Origin: a virus
Direction: 5' to 3' (one strand)
DNA: 64,000 nucleotides
Virus record (IMG/VR): IMGVR_UViG_3300037087_000760
Location: 124,001-188,000 of that record
Numbering within the stretch: position 1 is the first letter of the stretch; each line of letters starts with the position of its first letter. The notes under the pieces are model-generated. The model searched no databases. It was given only the letters and a program-made list of their open reading frames with translations, and was not told the origin of the DNA. This document shows positions 1 to 7,301 of this stretch, in pieces. A program made the translations under genes and the position numbers.

Positions 1-888
1 GAATATAAGGATATCATCAACGAAAACACCGTTATTATAAGAAAATTAAAAGTGGACATTGATGAATTGGAGAAAGTTATTGCTGAAAAGAATCTCATTA
101 AAAAGGGATTAGAAAAAAGGAAAGATTATATAATTAAAATGAATAAACTTTCTCAAGATAACAATACTCTGGAAAAGGCCATACAAAAGAACGAAACTTT
201 ATTAATAGACTACAACAAAAATCTTAAAAAAATTGAAGAAAACAAAGAAACGAATAGTAAAATTGAGCAATCAAGAGTCATTCTTAAACAAATGAACGAT
301 AAGAAGAAAGATCTGATAGATAAGAAGATTGTTATTACTAATATGATCACTTTACATCGTAAAACCATAGAAGATATGAGAGAAAGATTGAAGAAATATC
401 AGGAACAGGTATTAAGGGAAGAAATTCATAATGTTTATATCAGTATAATGAGCCGTACAGGATTACCCACTTATTTATTAAAGAAAAATATAGACTTACT
501 AAATGGGGAACTCTCAACTTTATTATCTAATACCAATTTTGATATGTTCTTTGACGATGAATTAAATTATAAATTAGAACATAATGGATTACCGGGTATT
601 CAGAACGCTATTGAATCATCTGGTATGGAAAGGACATTCGCTGCCCTTGTTTTGAAAGTCGTTCTAAGGACAATTAACTTCAGATCTAAACCAGCATTCA
701 TTTTCTTAGATGAAGTGATAAATAGATTATATGGAGAATCTGTTGATAAGTTCGTTGAACTATTAAATGTTATTAAGGAAAAAATTGATAAGATCGTAAT
801 CATTGAACACAATAATGAAATCATGGCTGATATGATTATTGATGTGAAAAAGGATAAAAACGGAATTTCAAGTTTTGAAATAATTTAA
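1..888 (+). CDS. SbcC/Rad50/T4 gp46-like recombination nuclease ATPase, C-terminal part
   Basis: The frame is open to the left edge, so this is the 3' end (about 295 residues) of a longer gene; a GTG at 52 is probably internal. The first 120 residues are Lys/Glu-rich coiled coil. The ATPase lobe follows, with an SSGMERTFAALVLK stretch in the position of the ABC signature and a Walker B AFIFLDEV, then a D-loop/H-loop region (VIIEHN). This order is that of the C-terminal lobe of SbcC/Rad50/gp46, which with an Mre11/gp47 partner processes DNA ends in phage recombination and replication. The partner would lie upstream, outside the window. The Walker A half is not visible. Confidence 0.8.
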   Translation, partial: EYKDIINENTVIIRKLKVDIDELEKVIAEKNLIKKGLEKRKDYIIKMNKLSQDNNTLEKAIQKNETLLIDYNKNLKKIEENKETNSKIEQSRVILKQMNDKKKDLIDKKIVITNMITLHRKTIEDMRERLKKYQEQVLREEIHNVYISIMSRTGLPTYLLKKNIDLLNGELSTLLSNTNFDMFFDDELNYKLEHNGLPGIQNAIESSGMERTFAALVLKVVLRTINFRSKPAFIFLDEVINRLYGESVDKFVELLNVIKEKIDKIVIIEHNNEIMADMIIDVKKDKNGISSFEII

Positions 889-918
889 TATATACAATAG
901 AAAACAATAAATTATTTT

Positions 919-1668
919 ATGAAAAATTTTTGGTACAGACTCAGATTTTTATGGTTCGCTTATTTGACGAATTATTTTTATCAAGATCATTATCTATTAG
1001 GAACGACTAATCCAACACTTCTTGATGAAAAATTTCCTGATAATAAATATACTTACACTTGGGATAGACCGAGTTGGTCAACTTGGAATAATATAATTTT
1101 TAAAAATTCTCAGGTTAAACTCATTAATAATGAAGTTATCATGACAACAGATCATAATAATGTCCCAAATGAGCCAGCCATTATGAGTGGGGAAATAACC
1201 TCTGCTAATTTCTTAAATAGAACATATGGATATTATGAAGTAAATATGAAGCCTTGTGGATCATGGGATGCTACATGGCTTTTTCAGAGTGCTAATATTC
1301 CAGTAGGTATGGAACATTTTGAGATTGATTTCTCAGAATTCGAATGTGATACAGATAGTGCTTTTACTTGTACGATTTGGACTTATGGTATAGACGGAAA
1401 AGGAATAAATGGTAAAACCTCAGAAATAATAGCATCAAAGCGTTTTCAAGCAAAAAAGAATCTAACAAATAACTATCATATCTTTGGTTGTGATTGGCAA
1501 TCGGGATATGTCGCTATTTATTTGGATAATAAATTACTTTGGAAATATACTGGAAAAAAGATACCTAATACAAATATGTTTTTATGGGCTAATAACTCAT
1601 ATAAAGGTGGATCATTACCATCCTCTAATAGTACAAGAGCATTAAGAGTTAGTGAAAATAAATATTAA
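919..1668 (+). CDS. Glycoside hydrolase family 16-like endo-glucanase
   Basis: A 249-residue protein with the GH16 catalytic signature ExDxxE, seen as EIDFSE near residue 135. It is surrounded by GH16-like strands: AIMSGEITSANF before it, YHIFGCDWQSGYVAIYLDN after it. GH16 enzymes (laminarinases, agarases, carrageenases) cleave beta-1,3/1,4 glycans. The N terminus is hydrophobic (FWYRLRFLWFAYLTNYF) but is not a clean signal peptide, so the protein may be a virion depolymerase or released at lysis. It starts 30 nt after the recombination gene. The family is clear; the substrate cannot be read. Confidence 0.8.
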   Translation: MKNFWYRLRFLWFAYLTNYFYQDHYLLGTTNPTLLDEKFPDNKYTYTWDRPSWSTWNNIIFKNSQVKLINNEVIMTTDHNNVPNEPAIMSGEITSANFLNRTYGYYEVNMKPCGSWDATWLFQSANIPVGMEHFEIDFSEFECDTDSAFTCTIWTYGIDGKGINGKTSEIIASKRFQAKKNLTNNYHIFGCDWQSGYVAIYLDNKLLWKYTGKKIPNTNMFLWANNSYKGGSLPSSNSTRALRVSENKY

Positions 1669-1669
1669 A

Positions 1670-1864
1670 ATGAAAGATTTACTTACTAAAATTAATGAAG
1701 CTGCCAACTATATAGCTAAACATGAAAGGACAACAGGAGCCAATTATGTTGTGGTAAGTCCTAAGGTAGCTGATGCTTTTGAAGAAATCAAAATCATTCA
1801 AGATGCAAAAAATATCAATCAGGAAAGGTTCGAAAAATTAAAGAAAATATTAGATGAAGATTGA
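1670..1864 (+). CDS. Small protein with a T4-type capsid-like segment
   Basis: 64 residues; the ATG at 1670 lies directly after the stop of the GH16 gene, so I prefer it to the upstream in-frame ATG at 1652. The middle reads HERTTGANYVVVSPKVADAF. This resembles the segment of T4-type major capsid proteins of the form GxGNFIIASxxVxxxL. The protein is far too short to be a capsid protein. The stop overlaps the start of the next small gene, which resembles another capsid segment. It may be a relic or a capsid-interacting miniature. Confidence 0.55.
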   Translation: MKDLLTKINEAANYIAKHERTTGANYVVVSPKVADAFEEIKIIQDAKNINQERFEKLKKILDED

Positions 1865-2150
1865 TATAACATACAATCCATATGAAACTGGAAGTACATT
1901 AGTTAAAGTAGCACCTGATTTTCAAATCATTTCTACATTACAGAGAACGAATATCCAAGATCTATTGAAAGTTTATGATATGGATATTGTGAAAGAACTT
2001 GGAAGTATATTATCAGATGAACTTTCTAAAACAATTGATAAACAAATTATCAAAAATATGTTCGAAGAAACTTTAGAGGAAAGAAAGAAAAATATATGGA
2101 GAAAAATAGTATTGGGAAGAATTTTGGATGAACCCCCAAACATTCCATAA
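1854..2150 (+). CDS. Small protein, second capsid-like segment
   Basis: 98 residues, overlapping the preceding gene by 11 nt. The stretch VKELGSILSDELSKTIDKQI recalls the helix of T4 gp23-type capsid proteins (ELANILATEIMLEINREVV type). The rest, a basic helix ending in a Pro-rich tail, is not recognised. The two capsid-like segments lie in separate consecutive genes and in the opposite order to gp23. Function unknown. Confidence 0.55.
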   Translation: MKIDITYNPYETGSTLVKVAPDFQIISTLQRTNIQDLLKVYDMDIVKELGSILSDELSKTIDKQIIKNMFEETLEERKKNIWRKIVLGRILDEPPNIP

Positions 2151-2213
2151 ATGGAAAAATCAAACATTTGGTTTTTTTATATATAGAATACATAGTAAAA
2201 AAGGCCGATATTC

Positions 2214-2690
2214 ATGAAGTTGATTCATAAAGATATTATAAATGAGAGAGAAATTAATCATTATGATGAAGATTATTCATTTTCAAACAATGAATTAAGA
2301 GAATCTGAAAAAAATTTTTTTCAAATTTTCGAATTTAATCCATCTCCCATGTCTATTAATGACATAGATACTAATTTAATTATAGATGTCAATCGAGCCT
2401 TTGTAAAAATCATGGAAGTGGATTCTAAAAATGATTTGATAGGTAAAAATACAACAGAAAAGGAAGGATTAAATTTTCTTAAAGAAAAAGATAAATCATT
2501 TTTCTTCTCAGAATTAAAAAAGAATGGTATATTTGAAAATTATATTTTTTCTTTTAAAACAAAATCTGGAAAAAAACTAAAAGGCGTAGTTTCAGGGACT
2601 ATTATTGAATTAAATAAAAAAAATTATTTATTAACTGTTTGTCAAATAATTAGTTCAAGATGTCTTATGAGATTTTTTAATTTATTATGA
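2214..2690 (+). CDS. Stand-alone PAS domain protein
   Basis: 158 residues with one PAS fold. NFFQIFEFNPSPMSI is the N-terminal cap, IIDVNRAFVKIMEV the core helix, and YIFSFKTKSGKKLKGVVSG the C-terminal strands. No kinase, cyclase or DNA-binding domain is attached. The usual end of a PAS domain (DITERK type) is replaced by IISSRCLMRFFNLL, so the 3' end may have drifted or be frameshifted. PAS domains sense ligands or mediate dimerisation. The stop overlaps the next start (ATGA), suggesting translational coupling. Confidence 0.65.
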   Translation: MKLIHKDIINEREINHYDEDYSFSNNELRESEKNFFQIFEFNPSPMSINDIDTNLIIDVNRAFVKIMEVDSKNDLIGKNTTEKEGLNFLKEKDKSFFFSELKKNGIFENYIFSFKTKSGKKLKGVVSGTIIELNKKNYLLTVCQIISSRCLMRFFNLL

Positions 2691-3040
2691 TGGAAAGTAT
2701 TCACGATTCAAGAAAATATAACAATGTAAATATTACTCCAAAGAAAAGTATAGAGCCGAGGAAGAATATTGATCAGCAAATTAGATTGAAAACAAGAACA
2801 GGGGAAGAACCACAAGTTCACCTGAGTATTCATGATTCAAGAAAAAAAGGTGTTGAAACTTGGCCTTTTTCTAAAAGATTAATTTTGTTTTATCAAAATA
2901 ATAGAAAAATCATCAAATGGTCATTTAGAGTTTGTGTTATTTTGATCATTGTATTGTTTCCTGTATGGTCAGGAACATTGATCGGTAATTGGATAAAGGA
3001 TTTTATCGGATCAATTATACATATTGTTAAAACGATTTAA
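2687..3040 (+). CDS. Small membrane protein
   Basis: 117 residues. Residues 1-65 are polar and contain a near repeat: SIHDSRKYN near the start and SIHDSRKKG about 45 residues later. One strong membrane segment follows (RVCVILIIVLFPVWSGTLIG, about residues 83-102). Basic residues before the segment suggest the N terminus is cytoplasmic. It overlaps the PAS gene and is followed one base later by the next start. Family not recognised. Confidence 0.5.
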   Translation: MMESIHDSRKYNNVNITPKKSIEPRKNIDQQIRLKTRTGEEPQVHLSIHDSRKKGVETWPFSKRLILFYQNNRKIIKWSFRVCVILIIVLFPVWSGTLIGNWIKDFIGSIIHIVKTI

Positions 3041-3041
3041 A

Positions 3042-3278
3042 ATGATGAAAATTACTATGTCTACTACCAATAAGGGAGAAAGAAATAGACTTACCCAAAT
3101 AAAATTTAAAAGAAGATTAAAAAGACTGAGAATTTTGGATAAGAGTGGTCAACCACAAGAAAATCAATATTGCTATAAAAGTCAAGGAAAACCATGTAGC
3201 TGCCGATTATGTTCCCCAGAGAAATATAAAAGAAATATTAAACATAAAGTAAGATATGACCGAGAAGAAGAAAAATGA
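3042..3278 (+). CDS. Small basic protein with a Cys cluster
   Basis: 78 residues from the ATG at 3042, just after the previous stop. It is strongly basic and ends with CYKSQGKPCSCRLCSPEKYK, four cysteines of the CxCxxC type that recur in small uncharacterised Bacteroidota proteins. A zinc knuckle or RNA-binding role is possible but not shown. The stop overlaps the next gene. Confidence 0.55.
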   Translation: MMKITMSTTNKGERNRLTQIKFKRRLKRLRILDKSGQPQENQYCYKSQGKPCSCRLCSPEKYKRNIKHKVRYDREEEK

Positions 3279-3558
3279 ATTAAATAGGGATTTCTATGTT
3301 AGTGAAATCGGTGTTTTAGATTGGTTATATGATGAAAATAAATTCCAGAAAATACGATTAGATCGTGCTGGTTGTTATCATTATAAATATAATAATCAAT
3401 TACATAGAGTACAGGGACCAGCCATCGAATATTTTAATGGTACTGGCAACCAATTTTACTTATTTGGTAAAAAGGTATCTTGGGAAGAACACACGAATAA
3501 AAAAAGAGATACTAATATAGATATATGTTTAATTCCACCACCTACTCCAATTATTTAG
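3256..3558 (+). CDS. HNExGPA-type repeat protein (single copy)
   Basis: 100 residues with HRVQGPAIEYFNGTGNQFYL followed by FGKKVSWEE. The pattern is H-x-GPA, strand, Y-L-x-G-x-x-x-x-x-E. The same pattern defines the five tandem genes at 5559-7301 on the other strand, so this looks like an outlying paralogue. It is convergent with the AAA+ gene and overlaps its end by 8 nt. Function unknown. Confidence 0.6.
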   Translation: MTEKKKNELNRDFYVSEIGVLDWLYDENKFQKIRLDRAGCYHYKYNNQLHRVQGPAIEYFNGTGNQFYLFGKKVSWEEHTNKKRDTNIDICLIPPPTPII

Positions 3559-4987
3559 TTTTCTTTTCTTTCTCTTTGTGCCTTTCGTTATTAACCATCT
3601 TTTGAATAAATTGAGCTTTATTCCTGAAAACTCTCACAATAAATTTATGTCTATCCTGATTTTTAGGGACCATAGTATCAACTAAGTGAATCAGATAGTT
3701 GGTAATTTCATCATCATTTGAATGTGATTTCATCGAATCGGTTTCAGATACTACTTCCCATATTTCTTTATCATTTTCTTTGGTACTATTTGGGAACACC
3801 CCCGTATTTTTCTGTTTACAATGATAAGTATAACCAGAGTAGTAGACCATATCATCTATTTCATATTCCCATTCTTCAATCCATTCTGAACACATGGATT
3901 TAAGGAACTTAACGATATTTTCAATATGTATTTTCTCTAAAGTTTCAAGAGGAATAGCTTTCAAATTATTCATAAGTTCAGTTGTACGAGCCCTATTGAA
4001 TGTAATAACATCCTCTTTTACTTCATCCCATCTTTCATAAATATCTTTTATACTGACCTGAACAGTATCATTACAGTATCTTACAAATTCTTGAAGTGAA
4101 GATCCTACACATCCAGTTCCAACTGTTTGAAAATTGATAGAAGAAACAACAGTAGCTAAATCTGGATTCTTTCCAAAGACAGTTAAGACATAATCAGAAA
4201 GATGTGTCCAACTACGAGCGGTAGCATATTGAAGAGTACCATCGGCGGGTGGTTTATAAATTTCGTCAGGATGACTAACGATATAATCCACTAACACATC
4301 CCAACAATGTTCTCTTGCGTATTCTCTTGCCCATTCATCAGCTGTTAATTCGTGTTCGAGGATAATAAGACGATTTGAAAGAGCTAAATCCATTTCTTCG
4401 ACTTCTGTTTTATCCATTTCACCGTAATTACCACTAGCCATCCAAAAAACATTCTTATTGAATTGAAAATTACTTCCAATTCTTTTTTCATTTAACAACT
4501 GGAGAGCTGCGTTACGAACCCTGATATCACAACGGTTTAATTCTTCGACATGAATAATAGATGGTGTAGTATTTGCTTTTATTGCCCAATCTGGGACAGC
4601 GAAACTTAAACTATCAATGTCATCTGAATTCAATACGATCAGATATTTCTTTTTTACTTTTTCAAATTCATCTGGAGTAATTAGTCCAGCCTGAACTAAT
4701 TGACTAAATCTGAGAATCTGTTCAAGTACATTTTTTAAAACTGGATAACTTCCTAAATCAGTTTCATCCTTATCAGATAATCGAAGATCAATATATTGAA
4801 TTCCTAAATGTCTTTCTTTTTGAGGATCTTCATCATCCCACCATATAATTTTTCGACATATTGCTTCTCCCATGGCTGATTTAGCTGATCCGGGAATACC
4901 CTGAAGGTATAATACTAATCCAGATCGCATTATATCGAAATACATTAATTGTAAAGGGGATAAATTAGATAGATCAAATTTTATCAT
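3551..4987 (-). CDS. MoxR-like AAA+ ATPase with a carbohydrate-binding-like insert
   Basis: 478 residues. Walker A is GIPGSAKSA (about residues 31-39), Walker B IIHVEELNR, and sensor 1 FWMASGNYG, an AAA_5/MoxR arrangement. Near residue 400 there is MVYYSGYTYHCKQKNTGVFP followed by WEVVSE, the spacing of aromatics and Trp-Glu seen in type 5/12 carbohydrate-binding modules. MoxR ATPases usually work with VWA-domain partners, and a metallopeptidase/VWA gene lies upstream on the same strand at 7298-8626. The ATPase call is firm; the binding module is inference. Confidence 0.8.
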   Translation of the reverse strand: MIKFDLSNLSPLQLMYFDIMRSGLVLYLQGIPGSAKSAMGEAICRKIIWWDDEDPQKERHLGIQYIDLRLSDKDETDLGSYPVLKNVLEQILRFSQLVQAGLITPDEFEKVKKKYLIVLNSDDIDSLSFAVPDWAIKANTTPSIIHVEELNRCDIRVRNAALQLLNEKRIGSNFQFNKNVFWMASGNYGEMDKTEVEEMDLALSNRLIILEHELTADEWAREYAREHCWDVLVDYIVSHPDEIYKPPADGTLQYATARSWTHLSDYVLTVFGKNPDLATVVSSINFQTVGTGCVGSSLQEFVRYCNDTVQVSIKDIYERWDEVKEDVITFNRARTTELMNNLKAIPLETLEKIHIENIVKFLKSMCSEWIEEWEYEIDDMVYYSGYTYHCKQKNTGVFPNSTKENDKEIWEVVSETDSMKSHSNDDEITNYLIHLVDTMVPKNQDRHKFIVRVFRNKAQFIQKMVNNERHKEKEKKTK

Positions 4988-5050
4988 AGTATATTTAGAT
5001 ATTAAGTTTATTGTGTTGTTAATATAATAAAAGGAATTGTAAATAAAAAA

Positions 5051-5575
5051 TTATTCGGAGATTAATTGATCAAGAAGTTTCCACATATCTTCATATTCCC
5101 CAGCAACATAAAGCATTTCTTTGAAATGTTGATGTTCCTTTCTATACATATTTATAATTGTTTTCCTGTTAAGAATTCCTTGATTTACATTGGCTATTCT
5201 ATCACACAATTTTATAAAGGTGGCATATTTGGTATTTCTTATCTTTCTGTAATATTCATCACTCATTCTTTCTTTACGAGTGCCCTCTCCAGTTGTTACA
5301 GCTTTTACAATCATAGCCACCCTTAGATTTGTTATTTTAACAAGATCTGCAAAACTACAAATATCTTTACAATCTTCGAGAGTATCGTGCTCCCAAGCTA
5401 CAGCAAAAATATCATCCCTATCATCCTCTGGAATATGATGTTGAAAAGTGAGTGCCATATCTTTTACCAGTTGAAGATGATATTCATAATCTTTATCATT
5501 ATCATATTTATGATTTATCTTCTGGTGACATTCTATAGCATGTTTCTTAGCTATTTCTTCAATCGTCTGTTTCAT
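5051..5575 (-). CDS. HD-domain hydrolase, SpoT/MESH1-like
   Basis: 174 residues of all-helical HD domain. Metal ligands are seen as the first His in EYHLQLV, the doublet with EHDTLED and the late Asp in KLCDRIANV. HDxxED plus KLxDRxxN is the pattern of the RelA/SpoT hydrolase domain and the small alarmone hydrolase MESH1. A likely role is degrading host (p)ppGpp or a related nucleotide. It overlaps its upstream neighbour by 17 nt. No synthetase domain is present. Confidence 0.7.
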   Translation of the reverse strand: MKQTIEEIAKKHAIECHQKINHKYDNDKDYEYHLQLVKDMALTFQHHIPEDDRDDIFAVAWEHDTLEDCKDICSFADLVKITNLRVAMIVKAVTTGEGTRKERMSDEYYRKIRNTKYATFIKLCDRIANVNQGILNRKTIINMYRKEHQHFKEMLYVAGEYEDMWKLLDQLISE

Positions 5576-5900
5576 CGTCTAAAATACTTTTTAAAATTCT
5601 TTTTCTTAATTCATTTATATATTCTTCTTCTGTTTTATACTTATCACCATCCAAATATAAAGCACCTTCCCCATTGAGATATATAATAGCCGGTCCATGT
5701 TCATTGTGCATTTTATATTTTTTTGTATAGATAATAAAATGACCGCCCTTTTTAACTTTCATTGATAATTTGAAATCTGGTTTTTTTAAAAATTCAAAAT
5801 TTTCTTTTATAAATTTTTTCCATTCACCATGTTCATCATCATTTATTTCAATAACGACATATTCAATATCATTCTCTATTTCAATACTGTAAGGTTTCAT
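5559..5900 (-). CDS. HNExGPA family protein, tandem copy 5
   Basis: 113 residues. The N terminus IENDIEYVVIEI, middle MHNEHGPAIIYLNGEGALYL and C terminus TEEEYINELRKRILKSIL match the four genes upstream. The pattern of short strands with Gly turns and an acidic helix suggests a small beta-rich domain. Overlaps at both ends suggest one transcript. Function unknown. Confidence 0.65.
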   Translation of the reverse strand: MKPYSIEIENDIEYVVIEINDDEHGEWKKFIKENFEFLKKPDFKLSMKVKKGGHFIIYTKKYKMHNEHGPAIIYLNGEGALYLDGDKYKTEEEYINELRKRILKSILDDETDD

Positions 5901-6249
5901 CCAATCTTATCTTTCTTAGCTCATTTTTAAATTCTTCTTCTTCACTATATTGTTCACCATTTAGATAGAAACTATTAAGAGTTTGCTCCCAAGTAAGAAT
6001 ATGACTTCTATTTCCAGTATTACTGGTATGATGAATTTTAATTTTCATGAGGGCTCTACCATATTCATTATGAATCTTTCCATCTTTGAATACCATTTCC
6101 TTAATGAGTTTATCATTCTCGAATTTCCTAATAATCGTATATTGATGCGATTTTGTATACTCAATTAATGATGAACCTTTAATTTCTTGATCATAAACTT
6201 CAATTACATGGTATTCTATATCATTATATATTTCTTTGTATTCTTTCAT
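5881..6249 (-). CDS. HNExGPA family protein, tandem copy 4
   Basis: 122 residues with YNDIEYHVIEV, FKDGKIHNEYGRALMKIKI, SFYLNGEQYSEEEEF and a basic-acidic end ELRKIRLDETL. It has an insertion of about 15 residues between the HNEYG turn and the final strand compared with copy 5. It overlaps both neighbours and is clearly a paralogue of them. Confidence 0.65.
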   Translation of the reverse strand: MKEYKEIYNDIEYHVIEVYDQEIKGSSLIEYTKSHQYTIIRKFENDKLIKEMVFKDGKIHNEYGRALMKIKIHHTSNTGNRSHILTWEQTLNSFYLNGEQYSEEEEFKNELRKIRLDETLQY

Positions 6250-6584
6250 TATGATAAAATATCTTTTAATTTTTTATCCCTATCGTAATTAGTAAATTCT
6301 TCTTCACTTAAAGCATTTCCTTCGATATGATATAATCCACCTTTTATTCCTTCATATTCACCATGAATAGATTGTCCATATTCATTATGGTATTTTCCAT
6401 CCTTACCATAAGCAACAAAGTTATTTTTATTTTGTTTAAAAAATACATTCTTTCCAATCAATTTAACATACTTGTGTTTTTTAATAAATTCATCAAAAAA
6501 AGTTGGATTATCATCGAGATCTGTTTGTTCAAACTCGACTACATTATATTCGATTCCATTTTCTATTTCAATATATTCTTTCAT
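6249..6584 (-). CDS. HNExGPA family protein, tandem copy 3
   Basis: 111 residues, the most diverged copy: GPA is replaced by GQS in YHNEYGQSIHGEY, and the last strand reads GLYHIEGNALSEEEF. The N terminus IENGIEYNVVEF is conserved. It shares its start or stop bases with both neighbours. Confidence 0.6.
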   Translation of the reverse strand: MKEYIEIENGIEYNVVEFEQTDLDDNPTFFDEFIKKHKYVKLIGKNVFFKQNKNNFVAYGKDGKYHNEYGQSIHGEYEGIKGGLYHIEGNALSEEEFTNYDRDKKLKDILS

Positions 6585-6949
6585 ATTAATATTTCATCAA
6601 GTCTGATTTTTCTTATTTCGTTTTTATATTCTTCTGTTTTTAGTTCCCTGTTATGATCCTTAAAAATTCCAAAGTAATAATATCTTTCACCATTCAACCA
6701 CCAAGCTTTATAGAAATATTCTATAACAGCTGGCCCACATTCATTATGTCTTTTCCCGTCCTTAAAAATTTCTATTCGGTGAAGTTTATCATCTTTATCA
6801 AGTTTTCTGACGATACAATTCATAAATCTCCTATGATGTAATAAGGGTTTTACTACCTTTTCAACAAAATCATAAATATACAATTCATTCTTCCTAAGTT
6901 CAAAGACACTATATTCAATTCCATTATATGTCTCTTTGTATTCTTTCAT
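6581..6949 (-). CDS. HNExGPA family protein, tandem copy 2
   Basis: 122 residues with YNGIEYSVFEL, FKDGKRHNECGPAVIEYFY, WWLNGERYYYFG and ELKTEEYKNEIRKIRLDEIL. The last 20 residues are nearly identical to copy 4, indicating recent duplication or gene conversion. Confidence 0.65.
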   Translation of the reverse strand: MKEYKETYNGIEYSVFELRKNELYIYDFVEKVVKPLLHHRRFMNCIVRKLDKDDKLHRIEIFKDGKRHNECGPAVIEYFYKAWWLNGERYYYFGIFKDHNRELKTEEYKNEIRKIRLDEILI

Positions 6950-7301
6950 TTAATGTCTCTTTCAATATTTTACTTCTCTTGTAATTTATTACATATTCCG
7001 TCCAGTTATTACCAGTATATTTTATTTTCTTACCATCTAAATAGTATTCTCTGATCACATCAGATACGAGAATTCTTTCAATCGCTGGTTCGAATTCGTT
7101 ATGAAATTTACCATCTTTGAAATACATGGTTTCATTAATCTTAGCTCCATCTGTCCTTGTAAATGTTGTCTTTACTTTTGAATATTCCTTATCTTTTACA
7201 AAAATTCTCCATTCTCTTTTCATTTGAGTATGAGAGAGTTTTTTATTATCCAAAATTAAAACTTCATATCTAATATCATTATATATTTCCTTAGATTTCA
7301 T
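6924..7301 (-). CDS. HNExGPA family protein, tandem copy 1
   Basis: 125 residues with YNDIRYEVLIL, FKDGKFHNEFEPAIERIL and REYYLDGKKIKY. It is first in the tandem set and overlaps the metallopeptidase/VWA stop by 4 nt, so the five copies probably share its transcript. Confidence 0.65.
   Translation of the reverse strand: MKSKEIYNDIRYEVLILDNKKLSHTQMKREWRIFVKDKEYSKVKTTFTRTDGAKINETMYFKDGKFHNEFEPAIERILVSDVIREYYLDGKKIKYTGNNWTEYVINYKRSKILKETLNERIQRDI

Noticed and set aside
5066-5677. Plus-strand ORFs of 86 and 96 codons
   Set aside because: Antisense to the HD and HNExGPA genes, which carry recognisable motifs.
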